Source of the DNA: Candidatus Atribacteria bacterium | GTDB taxonomy: Bacteria > Atribacterota > Atribacteria > Atribacterales > Caldatribacteriaceae | Assembly (NCBI GenBank): GCA_029982105.1 | Contig: JARRCQ010000116.1 | Location: 1-5,932, forward strand | Length of the DNA stretch: 5,932 nucleotides | Reading direction: 5' to 3' | Shown here: positions 1 to 5,689 of the stretch, one piece after another | Layout of the letters: each line of letters opens with the position of its first letter | Numbering within the stretch: position 1 is the first letter of the stretch | Position numbers and translations under genes: made by a program | Notes under the pieces: generated by a model | The model's input: only the letters and a program-made list of their open reading frames with translations | What the model was told of the DNA's origin: nothing | The model's database searches: none

Positions 1-261
1 TTAGAAACTATAGCCGTTAACTTTTTGCGCAAATTAGAAGAGATATGTGGTAACACTTCTTCTCCCACATTGGCATTTTCGGTAGGGGAGGAGCTGGGAG
101 TGTATCTCCAAGGAGAAGGGCAAAAATTTCTGGACAATTTAGAAAAATTGTACGGTAAGGAGATATTGTGGAAAGTAGATTCCTCTCTTCCTCTCCGTCG
201 GTATAACATCATCGGAGTGGGCAGTGAAGAAGTTCGAGAAAAAATGGAAAAAGTCATTTGA
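1..261 (+). CDS. rng: Ribonuclease G/E family protein, C-terminal fragment
   Basis: The reading frame is open from the first base and ends in TGA at 259-261, giving 86 residues of a gene whose 5' part lies outside the window. It starts with L-E-T-I-A-V-N-F-L-R-K-L. This fits the helix that follows the zinc-link cysteines in RNase E/G proteins, where 's-x-E-T-v-a' leads into an 'i-R-e-L' helix. The rest, including 'FLDNLEKLYGKEILWKVD' and the final 'RRYNIIGV', fits the small C-terminal alpha/beta domain of RNase G. The family are endoribonucleases that process rRNA and start mRNA decay. The catalytic aspartates, S1 domain and CPxC motif are all upstream and cannot be checked. A TTG at 25 could be read as a start but lies inside the conserved domain. 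Position directly before rplU is the usual neighbourhood in Firmicutes-like genomes and supports the call. Confidence 0.85.
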   Translation, partial: LETIAVNFLRKLEEICGNTSSPTLAFSVGEELGVYLQGEGQKFLDNLEKLYGKEILWKVDSSLPLRRYNIIGVGSEEVREKMEKVI

Positions 262-287
262 CTAAATTCTGGTTTCTGTGGTAAATT
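258..287 (+). promoter_or_regulatory. Candidate sigma-70-type promoter for rplU and the downstream operon
   Basis: TTGACT at 258-263 matches the -35 consensus TTGACA at five of six positions. After an 18-base spacer, TAAATT at 282-287 matches the -10 consensus TATAAT at four of six. TG at 279-280 plus one base precedes it, forming an extended -10. The start site would fall near 293-295, giving a leader of roughly 20 bases before the rplU ATG at 316. The position fits: this is the only non-coding gap longer than 16 bases in the window, directly before the first ribosomal protein gene. The -35 overlaps the last codons of the RNase G gene. This is inferred from sequence match only. Confidence 0.5.
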
Positions 288-303
288 CTTTACCGTTCTT
301 TAG
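262..303 (+). promoter_or_regulatory. Nested inverted repeat upstream of rplU (possible leader hairpin)
   Basis: The inner stem is GGTAAA (280-285) and TTTACC (289-294) around a three-base loop. An outer five-base stem pairs CTAAA (262-266) with TTTAG (299-303). The last G of the outer stem is the first base of the rplU Shine-Dalgarno run GGGGGTG (303-309). In a transcript coming from the RNase G gene, this fold could limit access to the rplU ribosome site or be an RNase cleavage site. The region also has two short direct repeats: TAAATTCT at 263 and 282, and TTCTTTA at 286 and 296. No T-run follows, so it is not an intrinsic terminator. L21 leader RNAs are known in Firmicutes, but I cannot show this is one. 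It would be absent from transcripts started at the promoter candidate here. Confidence 0.3.
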
Positions 304-309
304 GGGGTG
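303..309 (+). promoter_or_regulatory. rplU ribosome binding site (decides the start)
   Basis: GGGGGTG lies six bases before the ATG at 316, a normal Shine-Dalgarno spacing. A GTG at 307 in the same frame would lie inside this site and would add three residues (M-K-F) absent from typical L21 proteins. The site therefore favours ATG 316. Confidence 0.75.
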
Positions 310-315
310 AAATTC

Positions 316-627
316 ATGTTTGCTATTATTGAAGCACAGGGAAAACAGTATACTGTACAAGAAGGTAGTATAATTAAATTAGAAGGCTGGCTACCGGAAG
401 AAAAGGAAGTGGTTTTTGACCGAGTTCTTATGTGGAAAAACGATGGAGCGCTGAAAATAGGACAGCCTTATGTTGAGGGAGTGAAAGTAACCGGGAAAAT
501 TCTGAAAAAAGGCAAAGGCAAGAAAGTAGTAGTGTTTAAATATAAACCCAAGGTAAAATATCGGAAAAAAACCGGTCACCGTCAGCCTCTTACTTTAGTG
601 AGTATTGAGAAAATAGAAGGAGAGTGA
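316..627 (+). CDS. rplU: Large ribosomal subunit protein bL21
   Basis: This 103-residue protein has the usual bL21 length and opens with [14 protein letters not shown], close to the classic 'M-Y-A-I-I-E-x-G-G-K-Q-Y' start. The C-terminal part carries the family signature as '[12 protein letters not shown]' followed by a final 'I-E-K-I' strand. The lysine-rich loop before it fits 23S rRNA binding. bL21 binds 23S rRNA in the 50S subunit and contacts L20. ATG 316 is chosen over GTG 307 because the strong Shine-Dalgarno run GGGGGTG sits between them at correct spacing for 316. The gene is followed after four bases by rpmA, so the two are surely co-transcribed. Possible control elements are the promoter and inverted repeat in the upstream gap. 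Confidence 0.97.
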   Translation: MFAIIEAQGKQYTVQEGSIIKLEGWLPEEKEVVFDRVLMWKNDGALKIGQPYVEGVKVTGKILKKGKGKKVVVFKYKPKVKYRKKTGHRQPLTLVSIEKIEGE

Positions 628-631
628 GACT

Positions 632-889
632 ATGGCTCATAAAAAAGCGGGAGGAAGTGCGCGTAACGGTAGAGATAGCAATTCTAAACGTTTAGGAGTA
701 AAAGTGTACGGTGGACAGTTTGTGAAAGCGGGAGGAATTATTGTTCGCCAGCGAGGTACTAAAGTTCATCCTGGAGTTAACGTAGGTATAGGTAAGGATG
801 ATACCCTTTTTGCTCTCCGCGATGGTTATGTTGTTTTTGAGGATAAGAAAAATAGAAAGCAGGTTTCTGTTTTTTCTGAAAATAGCTAA
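632..889 (+). CDS. rpmA: Large ribosomal subunit protein bL27
   Basis: The 85-residue product starts [16 protein letters not shown], the standard mature bL27 start. It contains the family signature as '[14 protein letters not shown]' near residues 34-47. The flexible N-terminus of bL27 reaches towards the peptidyl transferase centre of the 50S subunit. In many Firmicutes bL27 is made with a short N-terminal extension that the cysteine protease Prp removes, and prp (ysxB) sits between rplU and rpmA. Here both are missing: only four bases separate rplU and rpmA, and the next residue after Met is the Ala of the mature type. The ATG has a GAAGGAGAG run about seven bases upstream, at the end of rplU, so translation is well supported and probably coupled. 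Confidence 0.97.
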   Translation: MAHKKAGGSARNGRDSNSKRLGVKVYGGQFVKAGGIIVRQRGTKVHPGVNVGIGKDDTLFALRDGYVVFEDKKNRKQVSVFSENS

Positions 890-905
890 GAAGTGGGGAG
901 AGTAA

Positions 906-2174
906 TTGGTAGTAGATAGGGTAATCTTTAAAGCTCGAGGTGGTAAGGGAGGAGATGGGGCTATTAGTTTTCGCCGGGAGAAATATATCCCTCGAGGAGG
1001 CCCAGATGGAGGAAGAGGAGGAGAAGGAGGAAGAGTTTTTCTTCGTGCTTCTCCCTATCGAGAAACTCTTCGAGATTTAGCTTTTTCTCCTCTCTATCAA
1101 GCTCCTTCTGGAGAGGGAGGTAAAGGGAAAAAACAAGAAGGTAAAAAAGGTGAAGATTTGGTAATTGAAGTTCCTGTGGGGACACAAGTTTTTGATAACC
1201 ACACCGGGGAGCTGCTTGCTGACCTTATTTATCCTGGAATGGAAGTGATGGTTGCTCGAGGAGGAAAAGGAGGAAAGGGTAATGTTTCTTTCACTTCTCC
1301 CGATAATCGCACTCCTCGAGTGGCCCAAAAAGGAGAAGAAGGAGAGGAAAGAGAACTGTGCCTGGAGCTGAAATTTCTGGTTGATGTAGGGTTGGTTGGT
1401 TTACCCAATGCTGGTAAATCCACTTTCCTGTCTCGCTTGAGCAATGCTAAACCCCTCATAGCTCCTTATCCTTTTTCTACCCGAGAGCCTCTTTTAGGAA
1501 TGGTGGGGGAAGAGGAAGAAAAGTTTGTTTTGTTAGATACTCCAGCTTTAATTGAGGGAGCATATGAAGGAAAAGGGTTGGGGAACAGATTTCTTCGTCA
1601 CTTAGAAAGGGCACATCTTATTTTATATTTAATCGATTTATCTTCTCCTTTTTCGGGAATTAATCCTGAGGAAGATTGGAAAATTTTGCGGGAGGAGCTG
1701 AGGAAATATAAGTCTTCTCTGGGAGATAAACCTTTTCTCGTGGTGGCTAATAAATTAGACTTACCTGGAGCTCGGGAAAGCTGGCATAGATTTAAAACAA
1801 TTTTAGAAAGAGAAAACTCAGAAGGGTGGGGAATATCGGCTCTCTCTGGAGAAGGAATGAGCGAACTCCTCGAAAGGATAAGGGAAATATTAAAGGAGGA
1901 AAAAGGGAAAGAGGAAGCAACAATAGAACAGGAAGAGATAAGAGATAGAGACCTTTCTCCAATAGTTTACCGTTTTTCCTCTACTTATTTGGAAAAATTG
2001 CTCCGGGAAGCAGACCGCCATCCTGGAGAAGAAGAGGACTTTCTCAATCAGGAACTGGAAAAATCTGGATTTAAACGTTATTTGTTGGCTTTAAAGTCCT
2101 CAAGCATAATAGAGGTAGGGGAAAGAAAATTAGTTTGGAAAGGAAAAAGGCTTTTTCTTAAACCTGATGAATAG
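906..2174 (+). CDS. obg: Obg/CgtA family GTPase with OCT domain
   Basis: This 422-residue protein shows the full Obg layout. Residues 1 to about 158 are the glycine-rich Obg fold with 'FRREKYIPRGGPDGG' and 'RGGKGGKGN'. The G domain follows: P-loop GLPNAGKST (165-173), G2 threonine 192, G4 NKLD (282-285) and G5 S-A at 311-312. Residues from about 343 form an OCT domain, common in Firmicutes Obg. Obg proteins bind the 50S subunit, assist its late assembly and link GTP or (p)ppGpp levels to growth. The start is TTG 906, placed five bases after GGGGAG (895-900); the first residues M-V-V-D-R-V-I fit the family start. Odd points: G3 reads D211-T-P-A214 where the family has D-x-P-G, and switch I reads 'STREPLLG' instead of 'T-T-L-x-P-N-L-G'. 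The reading frame is otherwise intact. It overlaps proB by eight bases. Confidence 0.95.
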   Translation: MVVDRVIFKARGGKGGDGAISFRREKYIPRGGPDGGRGGEGGRVFLRASPYRETLRDLAFSPLYQAPSGEGGKGKKQEGKKGEDLVIEVPVGTQVFDNHTGELLADLIYPGMEVMVARGGKGGKGNVSFTSPDNRTPRVAQKGEEGEERELCLELKFLVDVGLVGLPNAGKSTFLSRLSNAKPLIAPYPFSTREPLLGMVGEEEEKFVLLDTPALIEGAYEGKGLGNRFLRHLERAHLILYLIDLSSPFSGINPEEDWKILREELRKYKSSLGDKPFLVVANKLDLPGARESWHRFKTILERENSEGWGISALSGEGMSELLERIREILKEEKGKEEATIEQEEIRDRDLSPIVYRFSSTYLEKLLREADRHPGEEEDFLNQELEKSGFKRYLLALKSSSIIEVGERKLVWKGKRLFLKPDE

Positions 2175-3297
2175 AGAAGAGTTTCAAAAAAATAGTAATG
2201 TGATAGTGGTAAAAGTAGGTTCCTCGCTTCTTTTGGAGAAAGGAGACTTACGATTAGATAAGATAAAAGAATTAGCCTATAATATAGCCCATTTAAGAGA
2301 ACAAGGGAAGAAAATTATTCTGGTTTCCTCAGGAGCAGTTGCTTGGGGAATGAGTGTTATGGGATTTACTAAAAAGCGAGGAGATATACCCTTTAAGCAA
2401 GCTATGTCGGCTATTGGACAAAGCGTTTTGATGCAAGCTTATCGAGAGGCTTTTTCCCCTTTAGGTATACAAGTAGCTCAGATACTTTTGGCGCCTGAGG
2501 ATACTCACAATCGAGTTAAATATTTAAATGCTCGCAATACTTTTGAAGCTCTCCTTCAGTTGGGAGTTCTTCCTGTGGTTAATGAAAATGATTCAGTGGC
2601 GGTAGAGGAAATAAAATTTGGCGACAATGACCGTCTATCCGCTTTGGTGGCCTCTCTAATAGATGCAGACCTTTTAGTTATTCTCTCTGATGTAGAGGGT
2701 CTTTTTACTGCTGATCCTCGCCTTGTGCCTCAGGCTACGTTGGTAGAAGAAGTAAGAAAAATTAATGGGGAAATAGAAGAGATGGCTGGAGAGAAAGGCA
2801 ACTATTTTTCTGCGGGAGGGATGAAAAGTAAAATCATAGCTGCTCGAATGGCTACTCTCTCTGGTATAGGAGTGATAATTGCCTCGGGTAAAGATTTCTC
2901 CATTTTACATGAGATTGGAGAGGGAAAAAGGAGAGGCACGTTTTTCTGGCCTGAGAAAAAGCATCTCTCGGGAAGAAAAAGATGGATTGCTTTTGCTATG
3001 ATGCCCCGAGGCAAAGTTTTAATAGATAAAGGGGCTAAAAATGCCCTTTTGGCTCAGAAGAGCCTTCTCCCTGCTGGAGTTAAGGAGGTAGAAGGGGATT
3101 TTGATTTGGGAGATTGTGTGGAAATTTTAGGTCCTTCTCGAGAATTAGTAGGTAGAGGAATAACCAATTACTCATCAGAGGAGCTTAAAAAAATATTAGG
3201 TTTACATACTGAAGAGGTGAGAGAAATTTGGGGGGGAAAAGATTTTGATGAAGAAGTGATTCATGCTGATAACTTAGTACTCTTGGGGGGAGATTAG
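2167..3297 (+). CDS. proB: Glutamate 5-kinase with C-terminal PUA domain
   Basis: The 376-residue protein matches ProB along its whole length. The amino-acid kinase domain starts with V-V-K16-V-G-S-S, has 'NENDSVAVEEIKFGDND' (N139 to D155) for glutamate binding and 'GGMKSK' (217-222) for ATP binding. A PUA domain follows from about residue 283, as in E. coli ProB. It transfers phosphate from ATP to the gamma-carboxyl of glutamate in the cytoplasm, the first step of proline synthesis, and family members are usually feedback-inhibited by proline. ATG 2167 overlaps the obg stop by eight bases and has only a weak, distant Shine-Dalgarno (the AAAAAGG run near 2143), so coupling to obg translation is likely. 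The next gene, proA, uses its product. The PUA region contains two adjacent hairpin-forming repeats (3028-3064). Confidence 0.97.
   Translation: MNREEFQKNSNVIVVKVGSSLLLEKGDLRLDKIKELAYNIAHLREQGKKIILVSSGAVAWGMSVMGFTKKRGDIPFKQAMSAIGQSVLMQAYREAFSPLGIQVAQILLAPEDTHNRVKYLNARNTFEALLQLGVLPVVNENDSVAVEEIKFGDNDRLSALVASLIDADLLVILSDVEGLFTADPRLVPQATLVEEVRKINGEIEEMAGEKGNYFSAGGMKSKIIAARMATLSGIGVIIASGKDFSILHEIGEGKRRGTFFWPEKKHLSGRKRWIAFAMMPRGKVLIDKGAKNALLAQKSLLPAGVKEVEGDFDLGDCVEILGPSRELVGRGITNYSSEELKKILGLHTEEVREIWGGKDFDEEVIHADNLVLLGGD
3028..3064 (+). other. Two adjacent inverted repeats inside proB
   Basis: AAAGGGGC (3028-3035) can pair with GCCCTTTT (3043-3050), eight pairs including one G-U, around a seven-base A-rich loop. 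Directly after it, GGCTC (3051-3055) pairs with GAGCC (3060-3064) around AGAA. The first one has an A-run, a GC stem and four T's, superficially like a weak intrinsic terminator. It lies in the middle of the proB coding region at codons 288-295, so full termination there would cut off the operon. No function is known to me; this is a structure seen by eye. Confidence 0.3.
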
Positions 3298-3298
3298 T

Positions 3299-4549
3299 AT
3301 GAGAGAAAATATGAAAGATATAGTACGAAGGACCAAAGAAGCCTCTTATTGTCTGGCTAATGCTTCTTCTCTTTCTAAGAATCAGTTTCTTTTACGGCTG
3401 GCTGATAATTTGGAGAGAGAGGAAGAAGAGATAAAAAAGGAAAATAGAAGAGACTTAGAAAAAGCTAAAAGTGCGGGAATGAAATCTTCCCTTCTGGACC
3501 GTCTGGAGTTATCTTCTTCTCGAATAAAAGCTATGGCTTCTGGTCTGCGAGAAGTAGCTAATCTTCCTGACCCGGTGGGAGAAGTAATAGAAGGCTCCAA
3601 AAGACCTAATGGTCTTTTGATTACCAAAGTGAGAGTGCCCTTGGGAGTTATAGCCATTATTTATGAAGCGCGCCCCAATGTAACCATAGATAGTGTGGGG
3701 CTGGGCATAAAATCGGGTAATGCTCTTATTCTTCGGGGGAGCAGTTCAGCTATTTATTCCAATCGGATTTTGGTGGATAAAACTAAAGAAACTTTGTCTC
3801 AGTGTGGTTTTCCTCCTCAGGTGGTTAATTTACTGGAGTGCGAGACTCATGAGGAGGTACAGGAGCTTTTAACTTTTCGAGATTATATAGATGCAGTTAT
3901 TCCTCGGGGAGGAGCGGGTTTAATAAAATCGGTAATAGAACACTCCCAGATTCCGGTTATAGAAACAGGAGTGGGAAATTGTCATGTCTATGTAGATAAA
4001 AGTGCTGATAAGGAAATGGCGAAAAAAATAGTAATTAATGCTAAAACCCAGCGTCCCAGTGTTTGTAATGCCTGTGAGACTCTTTTGATAGATAAAGAGA
4101 TTGCTCCTCAATTTCTCTTGCCTGTGGTTGGTGCTTTGAAGGAAAAAGGGGTAGAGATAAGAGGATGTGAGAAAACGAAAGAATTAGTGGGAGATATTAA
4201 ATTAGCGACGGAAGAAGATTGGTACGCTGAATATTTAGATCTTATTTTAGCGGTTAAAGTAGTGGGAGGGATAGAGGAGGCTATAAACCATATCAATAAG
4301 TATGGTTCTCATCATTCTGAAGCCATCGTAACTCAAGATTATATGGCAGCGAGAAGATTTCTGGAAGAAGTGGATGCTGCAGCAGTTTATGTCAATGCCT
4401 CTACTCGCTTTACTGATGGAGGAGAATTTGGGATGGGAGCGGAAATTGGTATAAGCACTCAAAAACTTCATGCTCGAGGTCCTATGGGGTTGCGAGAGCT
4501 TACTACTGTTAAATATATGGTTTGGGGAACAGGACAGATACGGGAGTGA
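3299..4549 (+). CDS. proA: Gamma-glutamyl phosphate reductase
   Basis: The 416-residue protein has the usual ProA length. It contains the NADP-binding and conserved 'PLGVIAIIYEARPNVT' segment near residues 113-128, 'VIPRGGAGLI' near 201-210, and the catalytic motif QRPSVCNACET with the thioester cysteine at C256. The end 'ARGPMGLRELTTVKY' is also typical. ProA reduces L-glutamyl 5-phosphate with NADPH to glutamate 5-semialdehyde, which cyclises and is reduced to proline by ProC, not present here. It follows proB after one base, as expected for enzymes passing on an unstable intermediate. ATG 3299 is preferred over ATG 3311 because a GGGGGGAG run (about 3285-3292) lies six bases before it. The stop overlaps the likely nadD start in GTGA. 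A perfect nine-base inverted repeat lies inside at 3598-3619. Confidence 0.97.
   Translation: MRENMKDIVRRTKEASYCLANASSLSKNQFLLRLADNLEREEEEIKKENRRDLEKAKSAGMKSSLLDRLELSSSRIKAMASGLREVANLPDPVGEVIEGSKRPNGLLITKVRVPLGVIAIIYEARPNVTIDSVGLGIKSGNALILRGSSSAIYSNRILVDKTKETLSQCGFPPQVVNLLECETHEEVQELLTFRDYIDAVIPRGGAGLIKSVIEHSQIPVIETGVGNCHVYVDKSADKEMAKKIVINAKTQRPSVCNACETLLIDKEIAPQFLLPVVGALKEKGVEIRGCEKTKELVGDIKLATEEDWYAEYLDLILAVKVVGGIEEAINHINKYGSHHSEAIVTQDYMAARRFLEEVDAAAVYVNASTRFTDGGEFGMGAEIGISTQKLHARGPMGLRELTTVKYMVWGTGQIRE
3598..3619 (+). repeat. Perfect 9-base inverted repeat inside proA
   Basis: CAAAAGACC (3598-3606) and GGTCTTTTG (3611-3619) are exact reverse complements separated by TAAT. In mRNA this is a nine-pair hairpin with a four-base loop. 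It covers the codons for the conserved K-R-P-N-G-L stretch of ProA, so part of the symmetry is dictated by protein sequence. The T-run sits inside the stem, so it does not look like an intrinsic terminator. Confidence 0.4.
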
Positions 4550-5142
4550 TATTTACGCTTAAAAAGGGAATTATGGGAGGAACTTTTGATCCTATTCATT
4601 ATGGACATCTGGTAACTGCTGAAGAAGTGAGAGACTACTTTGGTTTAGCAGAAGTGGTTTTTGTCCCTTCTGCTCGACCTCCTCACAAAATAGGACAAAA
4701 GGTAAGTGACCCTGAGCATCGTTACCTTATGGCGGTTTTGGCTACGGTTACCAACCCTTATTTTCAAGTTTCCCGGGTAGAGATAGAGAGACCTGGTCCT
4801 TCTTATTCTATAGATACTGTTAGGTATTTTAAGGATTTGTGGGGAGAAGGCACTGAGGTTTTTTTTATAACCGGGGCTGATGCTTTTTCTCAGATTTCCA
4901 GCTGGAATAATCCAGAAGAATTGTTAAAATTATGTACTTTTGTAGCTGCTTCTCGTCCTGGTTACCGGTTATTGGGGGTGGAAAATAAATATCAAGAGAG
5001 GGTAAGAACTATTGAGGTCTCTGCTCTAGCTATTTCTTCTTCGGAGATACGGTGGAGAGTAAAAAGAGGCGAATCGATTAAGTATTTAGTACCGGAAGCG
5101 GTGGAAAATTATATTTATAAAAATGAATTATATAGAAACTAA
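4546..5142 (+). CDS. nadD: Nicotinate-nucleotide adenylyltransferase
   Basis: With the GTG start at 4546 this is a 198-residue protein, a normal NadD length. It has the nucleotidyltransferase motif GGTFDPIHYGHL from G11 (H18 and H21 are the catalytic-type histidines), 'SARPPHK' for substrate binding, G110-A-D-A followed by 'SSWNNPEELL', and the ATP-binding ISSSEIR at 163-169. NadD joins ATP and nicotinate mononucleotide to give deamido-NAD, the penultimate step of NAD synthesis. GTG 4546 forms a four-base GTGA overlap with the proA stop, a common coupling arrangement, and leaves the usual short lead-in before GGTFDP. The longest frame would begin at TTG 4522, and ATG 4573 would remove the first beta strand. 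The Shine-Dalgarno is weak (AGGA at 4531), so exact start certainty is moderate. It overlaps yqeK by 20 bases. Confidence 0.94.
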   Translation: MIFTLKKGIMGGTFDPIHYGHLVTAEEVRDYFGLAEVVFVPSARPPHKIGQKVSDPEHRYLMAVLATVTNPYFQVSRVEIERPGPSYSIDTVRYFKDLWGEGTEVFFITGADAFSQISSWNNPEELLKLCTFVAASRPGYRLLGVENKYQERVRTIEVSALAISSSEIRWRVKRGESIKYLVPEAVENYIYKNELYRN

Positions 5143-5689
5143 CAAAAACCAAATAATTTCTACTTTAAAAAATATGGTAGGAGAGTCCCGTTTTTATCAT
5201 TGTTTGGGAGTAGCACAAGAAGCTCAACATTTAGCTTGTCGCTGGGGAGAGCGGGAAGACAAATTATACCTTGCCGGTCTTTTGCACGACTGTGCTCGAG
5301 ATTTATCTCCTGAGGAATTATTCCCTCTTTTACCTCCTTATCTGGGAGAAGAGATCTATTCTATTCCTGCTGTTTTTCATGCTTTAGCAGGACCTGCGAT
5401 AGTAGAGAGAGAATTTAAAATTAAAGACCACCAGATTTGGCATGCTATACGCTGGCATGCTACTTCCTGCGAGACGATGTCTAAGTTTGACAAAATTTTA
5501 TTCATTGCTGATTTTTGTGAGGCGGGCCGGGAATTTCCGATAGCCTCAGAGATAAGAGAAATGGCAGAAAAAGACTGGAAAGAAGCTTACCGAAAGGTAT
5601 TGCAAGAAAAAATATCTTTCCTTCTTTCTCAAGGGTTTCTCGTATATTCTTCTACTTGGAAGGCTTGGAATAAAGAAAATGAAAAATAA
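5123..5689 (+). CDS. yqeK: HD-domain hydrolase YqeK, probable symmetrical Ap4A hydrolase
   Basis: The 188-residue protein is a single HD domain. The expected metal-binding series is visible: H26 in 'RFYHCLGVAQEA', H55-D56 in 'AGLLHDCARDL', H86, H112 in 'AIRWHATS', and D130 in 'KILFIADFCEAGREF'. YqeK proteins hydrolyse diadenosine tetraphosphate symmetrically to two ADP and lie next to nadD in many Firmicutes-like genomes, as here. Two motif positions differ from what I recall of the family: 'H-T-T-G' reads H-A-T-S, and 'A-D-Y-I-E-P' reads A-D-F-C-E-A. The metal ligands are kept, so activity is likely. ATG 5123 lies 20 bases inside nadD with no clear Shine-Dalgarno, in an AT-rich patch, suggesting that translation depends on nadD. 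The distance from Met to the first histidine supports this start over ATG 5174. It ends 11 bases into the next gene. Confidence 0.9.
   Translation: MNYIETNKNQIISTLKNMVGESRFYHCLGVAQEAQHLACRWGEREDKLYLAGLLHDCARDLSPEELFPLLPPYLGEEIYSIPAVFHALAGPAIVEREFKIKDHQIWHAIRWHATSCETMSKFDKILFIADFCEAGREFPIASEIREMAEKDWKEAYRKVLQEKISFLLSQGFLVYSSTWKAWNKENEK

Noticed and set aside
280..300. Intrinsic terminator after the RNase G gene
   Set aside because: The inner stem is short and AT-rich and is not followed by a T-run.
307..315. GTG start for rplU giving three more residues
   Set aside because: The GTG is part of the Shine-Dalgarno run GGGGGTG for ATG 316, and L21 proteins normally begin at the M-F/Y-A-I-I position.
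1905..1960. Frameshift or fusion point between the obg G domain and its C-terminus
   Set aside because: The Lys/Glu-rich stretch is a normal variable linker before the OCT domain, and the frame continues intact to the stop.
3382..3657. Open frames on the minus strand, for example inside proA (3382-3657), obg (964-1459) and rplU (391-579)
   Set aside because: All lie within well-identified + strand genes, have low-complexity Ser/Leu/Phe-rich products with no recognisable domain, and reflect the purine-rich coding strand.
4522..4545. Longer nadD starting at TTG 4522
   Set aside because: It would overlap proA by 28 bases and add residues unlike NadD proteins; GTG 4546 gives a GTGA overlap and a normal N-terminus.
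4573..4575. Shorter nadD starting at ATG 4573
   Set aside because: It would remove the first beta strand before GGTFDP and leaves only three bases after the possible ribosome site.
5107..5133. AT-rich patch with repeated AATTATAT and a TATAAA at 5116 as an internal promoter for yqeK
   Set aside because: No -35-like sequence lies at the proper distance and there is no TG extension; it more likely keeps the yqeK start unstructured.
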